A stretch of DNA of 12,403 nt, taken from positions 15,152 to 27,554 of the forward strand of contig JAOZNG010000002.1 of NCBI GenBank assembly GCA_029933895.1, in the 5' to 3' direction. The position numbers were made by a program, and so were the translations under genes. Position 1 is the stretch's first letter. Every line of letters starts with the position of its first letter. A model generated the notes under the pieces. It searched no databases. It had not been told where the DNA came from and saw only the letters and a list, made by a program, of their open reading frames with translations. Shown here piece after piece: positions 1 to 5,334 of this stretch. This DNA is from an archaeon. Lineage in GTDB: Archaea > Altiarchaeota > Altiarchaeia > IMC4 > QMZM01.

Positions 1-663
1 GATTTGAAAAGGGAGAGTTTTGAGGCCGCCTGGAGCCTGTATCCGAAACTGAAGGAGTGTGTTGAGGGAGCATCAGGCGATAGGGGGAGATTCATGGTTG
101 CTCTAAGAATAGCTCTCACAGGCAACACACTGGAGTTTGGAGCCGGAGACCATGAACCCGACTTGGAAAAGCTCGAAGATGAGGTCTTCAGGGTTGTGGA
201 GAAAAATCCATCCATAGACGAATCAGAGGAGGTCTACAGGAGAGTTGAGGAATGTGAGAGGATTCTTTATGTTACCGATAATGCTTCTGAGGTTGTTTTT
301 GATAGGATATTCATCGAGGAACTCGACAGGTATGCTGTAGTAGAGATTGCCCCACTCTCCAGGCCGGTGCAGGATGACGCTACCGTTGAGGAGATAAAAA
401 AAGCAGGACTGGACGATAAACACAGGATTATCTCAAGGGGTGACTCCATCGGTGTATGTTTCAAGAAAACAGGCAGGGAATTCTGTAAACGCTGGGATGA
501 CGCGGATTTGGTGATAGCGAAGGGTATGGGATGCTATGAAACCCTCGTGGATTATCCGGAAAAAACAGGGGGTAAGGTTGTTTTGTTGATGATGGTTAAA
601 TGCCTTCCAGTATCTCGGGATGTTAAAGCACCACCGGGATCCACTGTGGTCAAAATTATGTGA
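1..663 (+). CDS. DUF89/ARMT1-like metal-dependent phosphatase, 5'-truncated by window edge
   Basis: The frame is open from base 1, so the true start lies outside the window. The visible 220 codons are the C-terminal three quarters of a DUF89 (PF01937, COG1578-like) protein; family members are usually near 280-300 residues. Counting from the TTG at base 4, the family landmarks are GNTLEFGAG (40-48), the metal-site stretch YVTDNASEVVFD (89-100), PVQDDAT (121-127), AKGMGCYETL (172-181) and KCLPVSRD (199-206). DUF89 enzymes are divalent-metal phosphatases acting on phosphorylated sugars or damaged metabolites ('metabolite repair'); the actual substrate cannot be read from the sequence. Usual family residues are slightly varied here: DNASE for the commoner DNAGE, and KGMGCYE for KGQGNYE. 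The protein looks cytoplasmic, with no membrane segment in the visible part. Its stop overlaps the start region of the next gene, implying co-transcription. Confidence 0.85.
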   Translation, partial: DLKRESFEAAWSLYPKLKECVEGASGDRGRFMVALRIALTGNTLEFGAGDHEPDLEKLEDEVFRVVEKNPSIDESEEVYRRVEECERILYVTDNASEVVFDRIFIEELDRYAVVEIAPLSRPVQDDATVEEIKKAGLDDKHRIISRGDSIGVCFKKTGREFCKRWDDADLVIAKGMGCYETLVDYPEKTGGKVVLLMMVKCLPVSRDVKAPPGSTVVKIM

Positions 664-1163
664 TGATGTTTAAACTGGAGGAGTTTGTTTTTGGGTTTAC
701 TTTTCCAGGGGTTATAGCCCACGAAGCAGGGCATCTGGTTTTTTGCAGGATAACCGGTGTGGAGGTGAAAGAATACTCTCTCTTCCAGCCCACAAACCCT
801 CTGGGTTATGTTGTGCACTCTAAACCCGGGACAGTGCTGGAGGAGTTTCTTATCGTCATGGGGCCCCTGTTCTTTAATACATCCTCTGCCCTGGTTCTTT
901 TTTATTTAACCCGCCTCGTGGAATCCCCTTATAGCTGGCTTATGCTCTGGGTTGGGTTCAGCCTCGCATTCAACTCCTTCCCCAGCCGCTTAGACGGGGA
1001 ATCACTCTACAAGAGCGCCTTAAATAGTGTGAAAAAGGGTAGAATCCACAACCTGGTCTATCTCCCCCTCGTCTACGTCATATACTGGAGCCAGGAGAAA
1101 CCCTTGCTTAGGAGCCTGCTTTATCCCCTAATTCTTTTAGGGTCGGCTGTAGTTTTTCCTTGA
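660..1163 (+). CDS. Small integral-membrane M50-like (site-2 protease-like) metallopeptidase
   Basis: This 167-residue hydrophobic protein has HEAGH at residues 21-25 (HExxH zinc site) inside the first membrane segment. A second signature, NSFPSRLDG (N105 to G113), has the form NxxPxxxDG. Site-2 proteases (M50) carry HExxH and a distal NxxPxxxxDG that supplies the third zinc ligand; here the spacer is one residue shorter. Between them is a GYVVH stretch and a GPLFFNT segment like the GP turn of M50 proteins. About four hydrophobic segments are visible (roughly 10-28, 62-84, 92-106, 133-165). This would be an intramembrane or membrane-embedded zinc protease of minimal size, without a PDZ or CBS domain. 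The start is ambiguous: GTG 660 overlaps the upstream stop, and ATGs follow at 663 and 666. The overlap argues for translational coupling with the DUF89 gene. The shortened motif leaves a non-proteolytic membrane relative possible. Confidence 0.6.
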   Translation: MMMFKLEEFVFGFTFPGVIAHEAGHLVFCRITGVEVKEYSLFQPTNPLGYVVHSKPGTVLEEFLIVMGPLFFNTSSALVLFYLTRLVESPYSWLMLWVGFSLAFNSFPSRLDGESLYKSALNSVKKGRIHNLVYLPLVYVIYWSQEKPLLRSLLYPLILLGSAVVFP

Positions 1164-1194
1164 TATTGATTGTTTACCTAATAGTTTACGGGAT

Positions 1195-1992
1195 ATGATG
1201 TTTCCTAAAAAGCTGCTGGTTTATGTGTTAATTTTTACTGCAATATCTGCCTGCTGTTTACTGGAAGAGAAGGGAGATGTAAGGGAGTCGACAGTTAGGG
1301 CAACAAGTTCAACCCTCCTGAATACTACAGGAGCTATACCAGAGAATGAGGGATACATGAGAGCCAGAAAGGAGATGGTAGAGAGCCAGCTGGAGGGCAG
1401 GGACATTTATGATAAACGAGTTCTGGATGCTATGGCCAGCATCCCCCGGCACGAATTTGTTCCCTTCAGCTATAGATACATGAGCTACGAAGACCATCCC
1501 CTGCCCATAGGGTATGGGCAGACAATATCTCAACCCTATATCATAGCTTTGATGACGCAGTCCCTTCAGCTAGACGACTCGGTAAGGGTTCTTGAGGTAG
1601 GAACCGGCTCAGGATACCAGGCCGCTGTTTTATCTGAGCTATGTAATGAAACATACTCTGTTGAGATAATAACCGAGCTTGCCTCAAGAGCTAATAAAAC
1701 ACTTGAGGAGCTGGGTTACGCTGTGGATGTGAAAAATGCAGACGGCTACTTCGGCTGGGAGGAGCACGCACCCTATGATGCCATTATAGTAACATGCGCC
1801 GCCAACCATATACCACCTCCACTGGTCAAGCAACTGAAGGAAGGCGGAAGACTGGTTATTCCCCTAGGGAGCATTAGATACCACCAGACCCTCACCCTGG
1901 TTAAAAAAACAGGTGATGGGGTGGAGACTGAATACATCACGGGGGTGAGGTTTGTTCCCATGACCGGGGAGGCTATGAAACGGAATACCTGA
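1195..1992 (+). CDS. pcm: Protein-L-isoaspartate O-methyltransferase, predicted exported lipoprotein form
   Basis: The enzyme family (EC 2.1.1.77) uses S-adenosylmethionine to methylate isoaspartyl residues and start their repair. The catalytic domain begins near residue 54. Visible motifs are IPRHEFVP (83-90), IGYGQTISQP (105-114), the SAM-binding motif I EVGTGSGYQAA (134-144), acidic E157 ending motif II, DAIIVTCAA (195-203) and GGRLVIPLG (217-225). Length past residue 54 matches an ordinary Pcm of about 210 residues. The oddity is the N-terminus: KK, then a hydrophobic stretch, then ISAC (17-20), which fits a lipobox, followed by about 30 polar Ser/Thr-rich residues that look like a tether. 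This predicts a membrane-anchored, extracytoplasmic enzyme. ATG 1195 and ATG 1198 are both possible and do not change the signal. The gene starts 31 bp after the protease-like gene and overlaps the next, convergent gene by 20 bp. Confidence 0.9.
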   Translation: MMFPKKLLVYVLIFTAISACCLLEEKGDVRESTVRATSSTLLNTTGAIPENEGYMRARKEMVESQLEGRDIYDKRVLDAMASIPRHEFVPFSYRYMSYEDHPLPIGYGQTISQPYIIALMTQSLQLDDSVRVLEVGTGSGYQAAVLSELCNETYSVEIITELASRANKTLEELGYAVDVKNADGYFGWEEHAPYDAIIVTCAANHIPPPLVKQLKEGGRLVIPLGSIRYHQTLTLVKKTGDGVETEYITGVRFVPMTGEAMKRNT

Positions 1993-4357
1993 CCAGGAGG
2001 AGACATGCAAGATATGAGATAGCCGCTAACACGAAAACCGAGGTGAACCCCCAGTAGAGGGCGATTGTAGCAGCTAACACGGGACTTAAAACAGAAGCCG
2101 AGAGATTGCTGCACCATCCCCAGGGAACCAGTCTCTTATTTATCCTGTCAGCTATTCTTACAGCGAGAGGAAAAGGCATGCCCAACACAAAACCGAGGGG
2201 AAACAACAGAATGAATGAGATAACCGCCCTCGTTAACAGAGTATCGCCCAGAAATGCATTGAATACCATGGATAACACACCCAGATAGGTTAACAAGAGA
2301 AAGGGTATGATAAACAATATAATCCCAAGTTTTTTTGTATCCAGTCTGCTGGAGAAAAGGCTACCTAATCCAGAGGAAATCAGCAGAGAGGCTGCTATGA
2401 AGGATATGGAGTAAAAGGGCTGCCCCAGGAAGAGGATAAATCTCTGTATCAATGAGATCTCCATGAACATGTAACCCAGCCCTGTCAGGAAAAAATACAG
2501 GATCATGGCTTTCTTATCCACCTGCAGCGTGATCCTCCTGTAGTATAGCTGGGGCATCAGCACAAGCAGGAGGGTTAATATAGAACCCTGCAGGAGCACG
2601 AAGAGAGACAGGAACCCGCCTTCGAAGAAAGGCTCCCACTTCTCCCCCATACTTCTGTAGAGGGGCAGTATCTTGTCTAAACGGAAGAAGCTGGAGTAGA
2701 AGGGTTTATCGTCCGTTGAAGGAGATACGTCAAAGAGATATTCACTGTATATCCTCTTCCTCTCCTCTTTTTCTAGGATAGACTCCGTTATTTCATGGTA
2801 CACTGGTTTGGGTAATCTGTTGAATCTGTTAACTTCTTTCAGGGAGACATCAGGTAGATGGACTACGTCAAAGAATCGCTTGGATGCGAATTCCCTCACA
2901 GCATCAGCTTCCTCCGAGGTGAAGGGTTTCTTCTTGACTAGGAGAGTGAAAAACGAGTACCCCCTCAGCAATGCCATGTGGTTTCCAGGGGTTTCCACCC
3001 CATCTGACTCCAGGGCTGTTACCGCAATAGACACGGTCCTCGGCAGCTCCCTGGGGGGATACTGCAGCCATCGCGTAACCAACAATATACCGTCTCCAGA
3101 AAGGTGATTGATGTAGTCTTTAAAGGCCTGGACAGTGTGGAGGTAATCCTCTGAGAGACTGTATAACCCGGTTGAGCTGGATAATACGTCATTTGTTACA
3201 GACAAAACAATCAGGTCATATTTTTGAGGTGAGCGTTTGATAAAACTCCGGGCATTCTCTACCTCCACATCCACTCTCTCATGATGGTATATTCCTCCCG
3301 AGATGTTGCTCTCTGCCGTTAATTTGATGACGGAGGGATTTGACTCCACAGCCTTTATCAGGGAGCTGTTATGGTATAATGCTGTTAAAACACCTAAACC
3401 TCCTCTTGGATTGATTAACAGAACACGGTCTCTCTCACCTAAAACGTATCCCAGTGAGGAGGGCATATAGCTGAGATACTCCAGATGGGAGATGTTGCCG
3501 TCATAGAAGGTTACGGCATTAGGGGAGCCGCCGTCTAATGTGAGACCGTACTGCTTGGGTATTGCTCCAGCATAGACCAGACTCAGCCCGGGAAGGTATC
3601 TGACCCCCCTGCTCTCAATCAGGTCCACCCTGGAGTGAGGGTTCCATTCGGTGCCGATAATTTTCGCCCCAGGAATGCTAAGTAAACGGCTGAGGCTCTT
3701 GTAGGGTGAAATCTTAACCTCAAGGAATGGCTGGACAAGGAGGAGGGTTATCAAGAGTAGAACGGCAGCAACACGTATCCTGTTCCATCCTTTTTTCCCC
3801 GGGAAAACCAGGGCAGCTAACAGACCCGTGAGAGAAACCACCACAGTAAGGTCATCTATTGCTAGATGAAACGCCAGGTATACTACAACAATAGATCCCA
3901 GACCCGAGCCCGCCATGTTGTAGAAGTATACCTCACCAACCCTCCTGGGGATCCGGGCAATCACCAACCCTACGACGAGCCCCGAGATAAAGAAGGGAAC
4001 AGCCAGCAACATATAATAAAGCATTAGATTGACTAGCTGGTTTCTATCCCATACCACCATGTAGGGGTCGAATGGTATCTCTTGGGTTAGGATAAAGGAG
4101 AGGATGACGCTTGCAGAGTAGAGCATCGATAATTCCGCCAGGTAACGTCCTGTTTCTTCCTCAATCAGGGAGGATTTAATGGACAGAAAGGTTCCGCTGG
4201 CAGCAAACCCGAGGAATGCTATGCTAACCACCATGAAGGCAAAGTGATGATATTGGGTTATGGAGAAAACCCGTGTCAACGTTATCTGGAGCATCAAGGC
4301 AGAAGCTGAGACAAGCATCACACCAACGTAGACCCTGGGCAGGGATTCTTCATCCAT
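1973..4357 (-). CDS. Polytopic membrane protein with spermidine-synthase-like domain
   Basis: This 794-residue protein has three parts. There is an N-terminal membrane region of about six or seven segments (10-210) that opens with the family signature of LMLQITLTRVFS (21-32) and HHFAFMVVSIAFLGFAASG (37-55). A central Rossmann-like domain follows (about 240-560). A C-terminal membrane region (about 583-790) contains GLGYMFMEISLIQRF (626-640) and PWGWCSNLSASVLSPVLA (745-762). The central domain has the nucleotide-binding loop region VLLINPRGGLGVLTAL (312-327), acidic E338, YDLIVLS (380-386) and STDDKPF (547-553). The architecture matches the membrane-fused spermidine-synthase-like family (COG4262-like). 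Position 386 is Ser where spermidine synthases keep a catalytic Asp, and the glycine loop is atypical, so polyamine synthesis is unlikely; the substrate is unknown. The ATG at 4357 has no Shine-Dalgarno site but a TATA-like TTTTAAGA 26 nt upstream. Confidence 0.85.
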   Translation of the reverse strand: MDEESLPRVYVGVMLVSASALMLQITLTRVFSITQYHHFAFMVVSIAFLGFAASGTFLSIKSSLIEEETGRYLAELSMLYSASVILSFILTQEIPFDPYMVVWDRNQLVNLMLYYMLLAVPFFISGLVVGLVIARIPRRVGEVYFYNMAGSGLGSIVVVYLAFHLAIDDLTVVVSLTGLLAALVFPGKKGWNRIRVAAVLLLITLLLVQPFLEVKISPYKSLSRLLSIPGAKIIGTEWNPHSRVDLIESRGVRYLPGLSLVYAGAIPKQYGLTLDGGSPNAVTFYDGNISHLEYLSYMPSSLGYVLGERDRVLLINPRGGLGVLTALYHNSSLIKAVESNPSVIKLTAESNISGGIYHHERVDVEVENARSFIKRSPQKYDLIVLSVTNDVLSSSTGLYSLSEDYLHTVQAFKDYINHLSGDGILLVTRWLQYPPRELPRTVSIAVTALESDGVETPGNHMALLRGYSFFTLLVKKKPFTSEEADAVREFASKRFFDVVHLPDVSLKEVNRFNRLPKPVYHEITESILEKEERKRIYSEYLFDVSPSTDDKPFYSSFFRLDKILPLYRSMGEKWEPFFEGGFLSLFVLLQGSILTLLLVLMPQLYYRRITLQVDKKAMILYFFLTGLGYMFMEISLIQRFILFLGQPFYSISFIAASLLISSGLGSLFSSRLDTKKLGIILFIIPFLLLTYLGVLSMVFNAFLGDTLLTRAVISFILLFPLGFVLGMPFPLAVRIADRINKRLVPWGWCSNLSASVLSPVLAATIALYWGFTSVFVLAAISYLACLLLVRYSVS

Positions 4358-4379
4358 ACGGATAAGGTATCGGATTCTG

Positions 4380-4387
4380 TCTTAAAA
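4380..4387 (-). promoter_or_regulatory. TATA-like box for the spermidine-synthase-like gene
   Basis: Minus-strand TTTTAAGA is centred about 26.5 nt upstream of the ATG at 4357. That is the distance expected if transcription starts at the start codon (leaderless mRNA). No Shine-Dalgarno sequence lies in the intervening 22 nt. The match to the archaeal TATA consensus is only moderate. Confidence 0.4.
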
Positions 4388-4581
4388 GCACGGGAGCACC
4401 TTGAATCCCCTTATTCCTGGCGCTAGTTCCCGGCACCTTACAGTCCATGAGTCCATACCGATTAATGTTGTTAAATCAACAAATCCACCCTGAAGGGTGG
4501 AGTATGAACTTACAAAGCCGGATAGTATGGGGCATTCATCTGCGACTTCAAGGACGCAGTACAAGCGAGTTCTGCTCGCTG
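4388..4581 (-). other. Structured intergenic region downstream of an orphan TATA box; possible ncRNA
   Basis: About 330 bp separate the spermidine-synthase-like gene from rnp2 (4358-4685). A minus-strand transcript from the TATA box at 4582-4589 would begin near 4560. Hairpins it could form are: TCCACCC with GGGTGGA around a TTCA loop (7 bp, 4485-4502); TTGTT with AACAA around GATTT; CTGCG with CGCAG (4541-4560); and GGTGC with GCGCC (one wobble). A TTG-started frame of 60 codons (4564 to 4382) is open through here, but its composition is not protein-like and nothing is recognisable. I see no C/D boxes and no RNase P or SRP RNA core motifs. A short RNA or a long leader is possible; identity is unknown. 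Confidence 0.3.
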
Positions 4582-4589
4582 TATATAAA
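4582..4589 (-). promoter_or_regulatory. Strong TATA box with no assigned gene
   Basis: Minus-strand TTTATATA is the best archaeal TATA-box match in the window. Expected initiation, about 26 nt downstream, falls near 4560 in sequence without a convincing gene. Just downstream of the box on the minus strand sits a perfect hairpin, AGCGAG/CTCGCT with a 5-nt loop (4564-4580). Because TATATAAATTTT also reads as a TATA element on the plus strand, the direction is not certain. Confidence 0.5.
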
Positions 4590-4638
4590 TTTTCTCCGAG
4601 TTTGTCGTATTCTGCCGACTTTGTAATAAAGGTTGTGG

Positions 4639-4663
4639 CTACAGTTTAAGCCGTATCCTGTAG
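4639..4663. repeat. Inverted repeat / hairpin between rnp2 and the orphan TATA box
   Basis: CTACAG (4639-4644) pairs perfectly with CTGTAG (4658-4663) around a 13-nt loop. Flanking GTTG (4632-4635) and CAAC (4666-4669) can extend it beyond a small internal loop. On the minus strand it directly follows the oligo-T stretch after rnp2. It may be part of the rnp2 3' end or an independent structure. Confidence 0.4.
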
Positions 4664-4669
4664 TGCAAC

Positions 4670-4675
4670 AAAAAA
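4670..4675 (-). terminator. Oligo-T terminator after rnp2
   Basis: Six consecutive T on the minus strand begin 11 nt after the rnp2 stop codon. Archaeal RNA polymerase terminates at such oligo-T tracts without needing a hairpin. This would end the candidate H/ACA-rnp2 transcription unit. Confidence 0.5.
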
Positions 4676-4685
4676 GTCCTGACAT

Positions 4686-5024
4686 TTAAGGAATTAACAG
4701 CTTTCGCGCCTTCTTCAGGGTGCCGGAAACCGAAGCTATGCGGGGGACAACCACCACACCTTCAACCTCCAGTATCAGGGAGATGGAAGCCCGTGCCTCG
4801 TCCACTGAATCACGGCTTACCTTGATAACTCCCCTGTTTATTTCCGGCTCCCAGTCGATAAGCCAGAGACTCAATCTGCTGGCACCTGACTCCCCCAGGA
4901 AACCCAGCACAGAACTCCATAATGCCCGGCTGACATCCCTCCTGGATAGCCTCTCCTCCGCCATTAACTCCAGAACAAGATACCTGCTCTTCTCCCTCAG
5001 TGTTGGAGGCAACGGCTTGGTCAT
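4686..5024 (-). CDS. rnp2: Ribonuclease P protein component 2 (Pop5 family)
   Basis: This 112-residue protein has the size and pattern of archaeal Rnp2/Pop5. It opens basic (PTLREKSRYLVLEL, residues 7-20) as the first strand of the family fold. A helix-rich middle contains the serine/glycine-rich FLGESGASRLSLWLID (42-57). The hydrophobic core VIKVSRDSVDEARASISLI (66-84) is followed by the closing signature SVSGTLKKARK (98-108), which matches the conserved 'S GT KKA' ending of the family. In archaea Rnp2 pairs with Rnp3 and binds the catalytic RNA subunit to mature tRNA 5' ends. The ATG at 5024 is chosen because a TATA-like TTTATCTA is centred 25-26 nt upstream and no Shine-Dalgarno site is present. 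A candidate H/ACA RNA ends 36 nt upstream on the same strand, suggesting shared transcription or adjacent promoters. Confidence 0.85.
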   Translation of the reverse strand: MTKPLPPTLREKSRYLVLELMAEERLSRRDVSRALWSSVLGFLGESGASRLSLWLIDWEPEINRGVIKVSRDSVDEARASISLILEVEGVVVVPRIASVSGTLKKARKLLIP

Positions 5025-5045
5025 CTTACTGATAGTCTTACTGAA

Positions 5046-5053
5046 TAGATAAA
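5046..5053 (-). promoter_or_regulatory. TATA-like box for rnp2
   Basis: Minus-strand TTTATCTA is centred 25.5 nt upstream of the rnp2 ATG, the spacing expected for leaderless initiation. It lies immediately 3' of the candidate H/ACA RNA, so the T-rich stretch could instead, or also, end that RNA. Confidence 0.4.
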
Positions 5054-5059
5054 GATAAG

Positions 5060-5208
5060 TGTACTGCGCTGGGGTTGGTTTGTACCCACGTTAAGGAATT
5101 TGGAGGGCATCACTCCCCCAAACAATGTCATACAAGAGCCGTCTCAGCGCAGTGTAGCCTCCTTCTTGCACCGCATCTCATTTAATCCATGCGGTCTTCG
5201 CGGGAGGC
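5060..5208 (-). ncRNA. Candidate double-hairpin H/ACA guide RNA
   Basis: Reading the minus strand, two hairpins sit side by side, each followed by ACA. Hairpin A has lower stem GCCTCC/GGAGGC (5208-5203 with 5162-5157), symmetrical 8-nt internal loops and upper stem CCGCAT/ATGCGG (5194-5189 with 5176-5171). Its 12-nt apical loop carries GGA and UGA, able to form tandem G.A pairs; T then ACA (5155-5153) follows. Hairpin B has lower stem ACTGCGCTG/CAGCGCAGT (5153-5145 with 5071-5063), a 9/8-nt internal loop, upper stem TTGTA/TACAA (5135-5131 with 5084-5080), a further TTTGG/CCAAA helix and an apical loop with TGATG; ACA is at 5062-5060. From pocket top to ACA is about 15 nt in A and 16-17 nt in B, against the usual 14-16. 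H/ACA RNAs guide pseudouridylation with L7Ae, Nop10, Gar1 and Cbf5. The targets are unresolved. Hairpin A's upper stem is shorter than typical and B is longer. Confidence 0.5.
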
Positions 5209-5230
5209 AGAAGATATATCGGATTCCGTG

Positions 5231-5238
5231 GATAAAAA
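5231..5238 (-). promoter_or_regulatory. TATA-like box for the candidate H/ACA RNA
   Basis: Minus-strand TTTTTATC is centred 26 nt upstream of 5208, the first paired base of the first H/ACA-like hairpin. This agreement between box position and structure start supports both calls. A second AT-rich box, GATATATC (5220-5213), is too close to the hairpin to start a transcript containing all of it. Confidence 0.4.
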
Positions 5239-5272
5239 CCATCAAGAAATTTGTTTTGTAAATCTCTTGGTT
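5237..5272. repeat. Imperfect inverted repeat between two opposing promoters
   Basis: AACC, AAGA and ATTT (5237-5252) pair with AAAT, TCTT and GGTT (5260-5272). The 12 pairs are interrupted by a 3-nt bulge and one mismatch, with a 7-nt loop. On the minus strand the hairpin runs into TTTTT, so it could act as a terminator. It could also be a symmetrical protein-binding site between the H/ACA promoter (- strand) and the promoter of the membrane-protein gene (+ strand). Confidence 0.3.
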
Positions 5273-5302
5273 ATTTTGTGAATTATCGCTGTACTTGTTT
5301 CA

Positions 5303-5311
5303 ATTAAAATA
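5303..5311 (+). promoter_or_regulatory. TATA-like box for the COG2426-like gene
   Basis: ATTAAAATA is centred 28 nt upstream of the ATG at 5335. No Shine-Dalgarno sequence lies between, so the mRNA is probably leaderless or nearly so. Confidence 0.4.
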
Positions 5312-5334
5312 CGTTAACTACCTAGTATTTCTTA

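Noticed and set aside
2808..3107. Plus-strand 99-codon frame within the spermidine-synthase-like gene
   Set aside because: Antisense shadow of a well-supported gene, with no start signal or recognisable product.
4485..4502. CCACCC/GGGTGG hairpin as the end of an IS200/IS605-type element
   Set aside because: No TnpA or TnpB coding remnant was recognised nearby and no matching second end or target duplication is visible.
4382..4564. 60-codon TTG-started frame between rnp2 and the spermidine-synthase-like gene
   Set aside because: It sits where a TATA box would place a leaderless start, but the translation has no recognisable motif, has an odd composition and crosses several hairpins; not supported as a protein.
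5063..5153. Pairing of the second H/ACA-like pocket with the conserved GGGUU...CCGUC stretch of the 23S rRNA peptidyl-transferase region
   Set aside because: Five pairs on each side are possible from memory of the conserved rRNA sequence, but four target bases would be left unpaired instead of two and the pairing does not start next to the upper stem; too weak to claim.
5060..5208. RNase P RNA, SRP RNA or tRNA identity for the structured region
   Set aside because: The RNase P GAGGAAAGTCC-type core, the SRP GGAAGG-AGCA-type core and the tRNA T-arm/anticodon pattern were not found on either strand.
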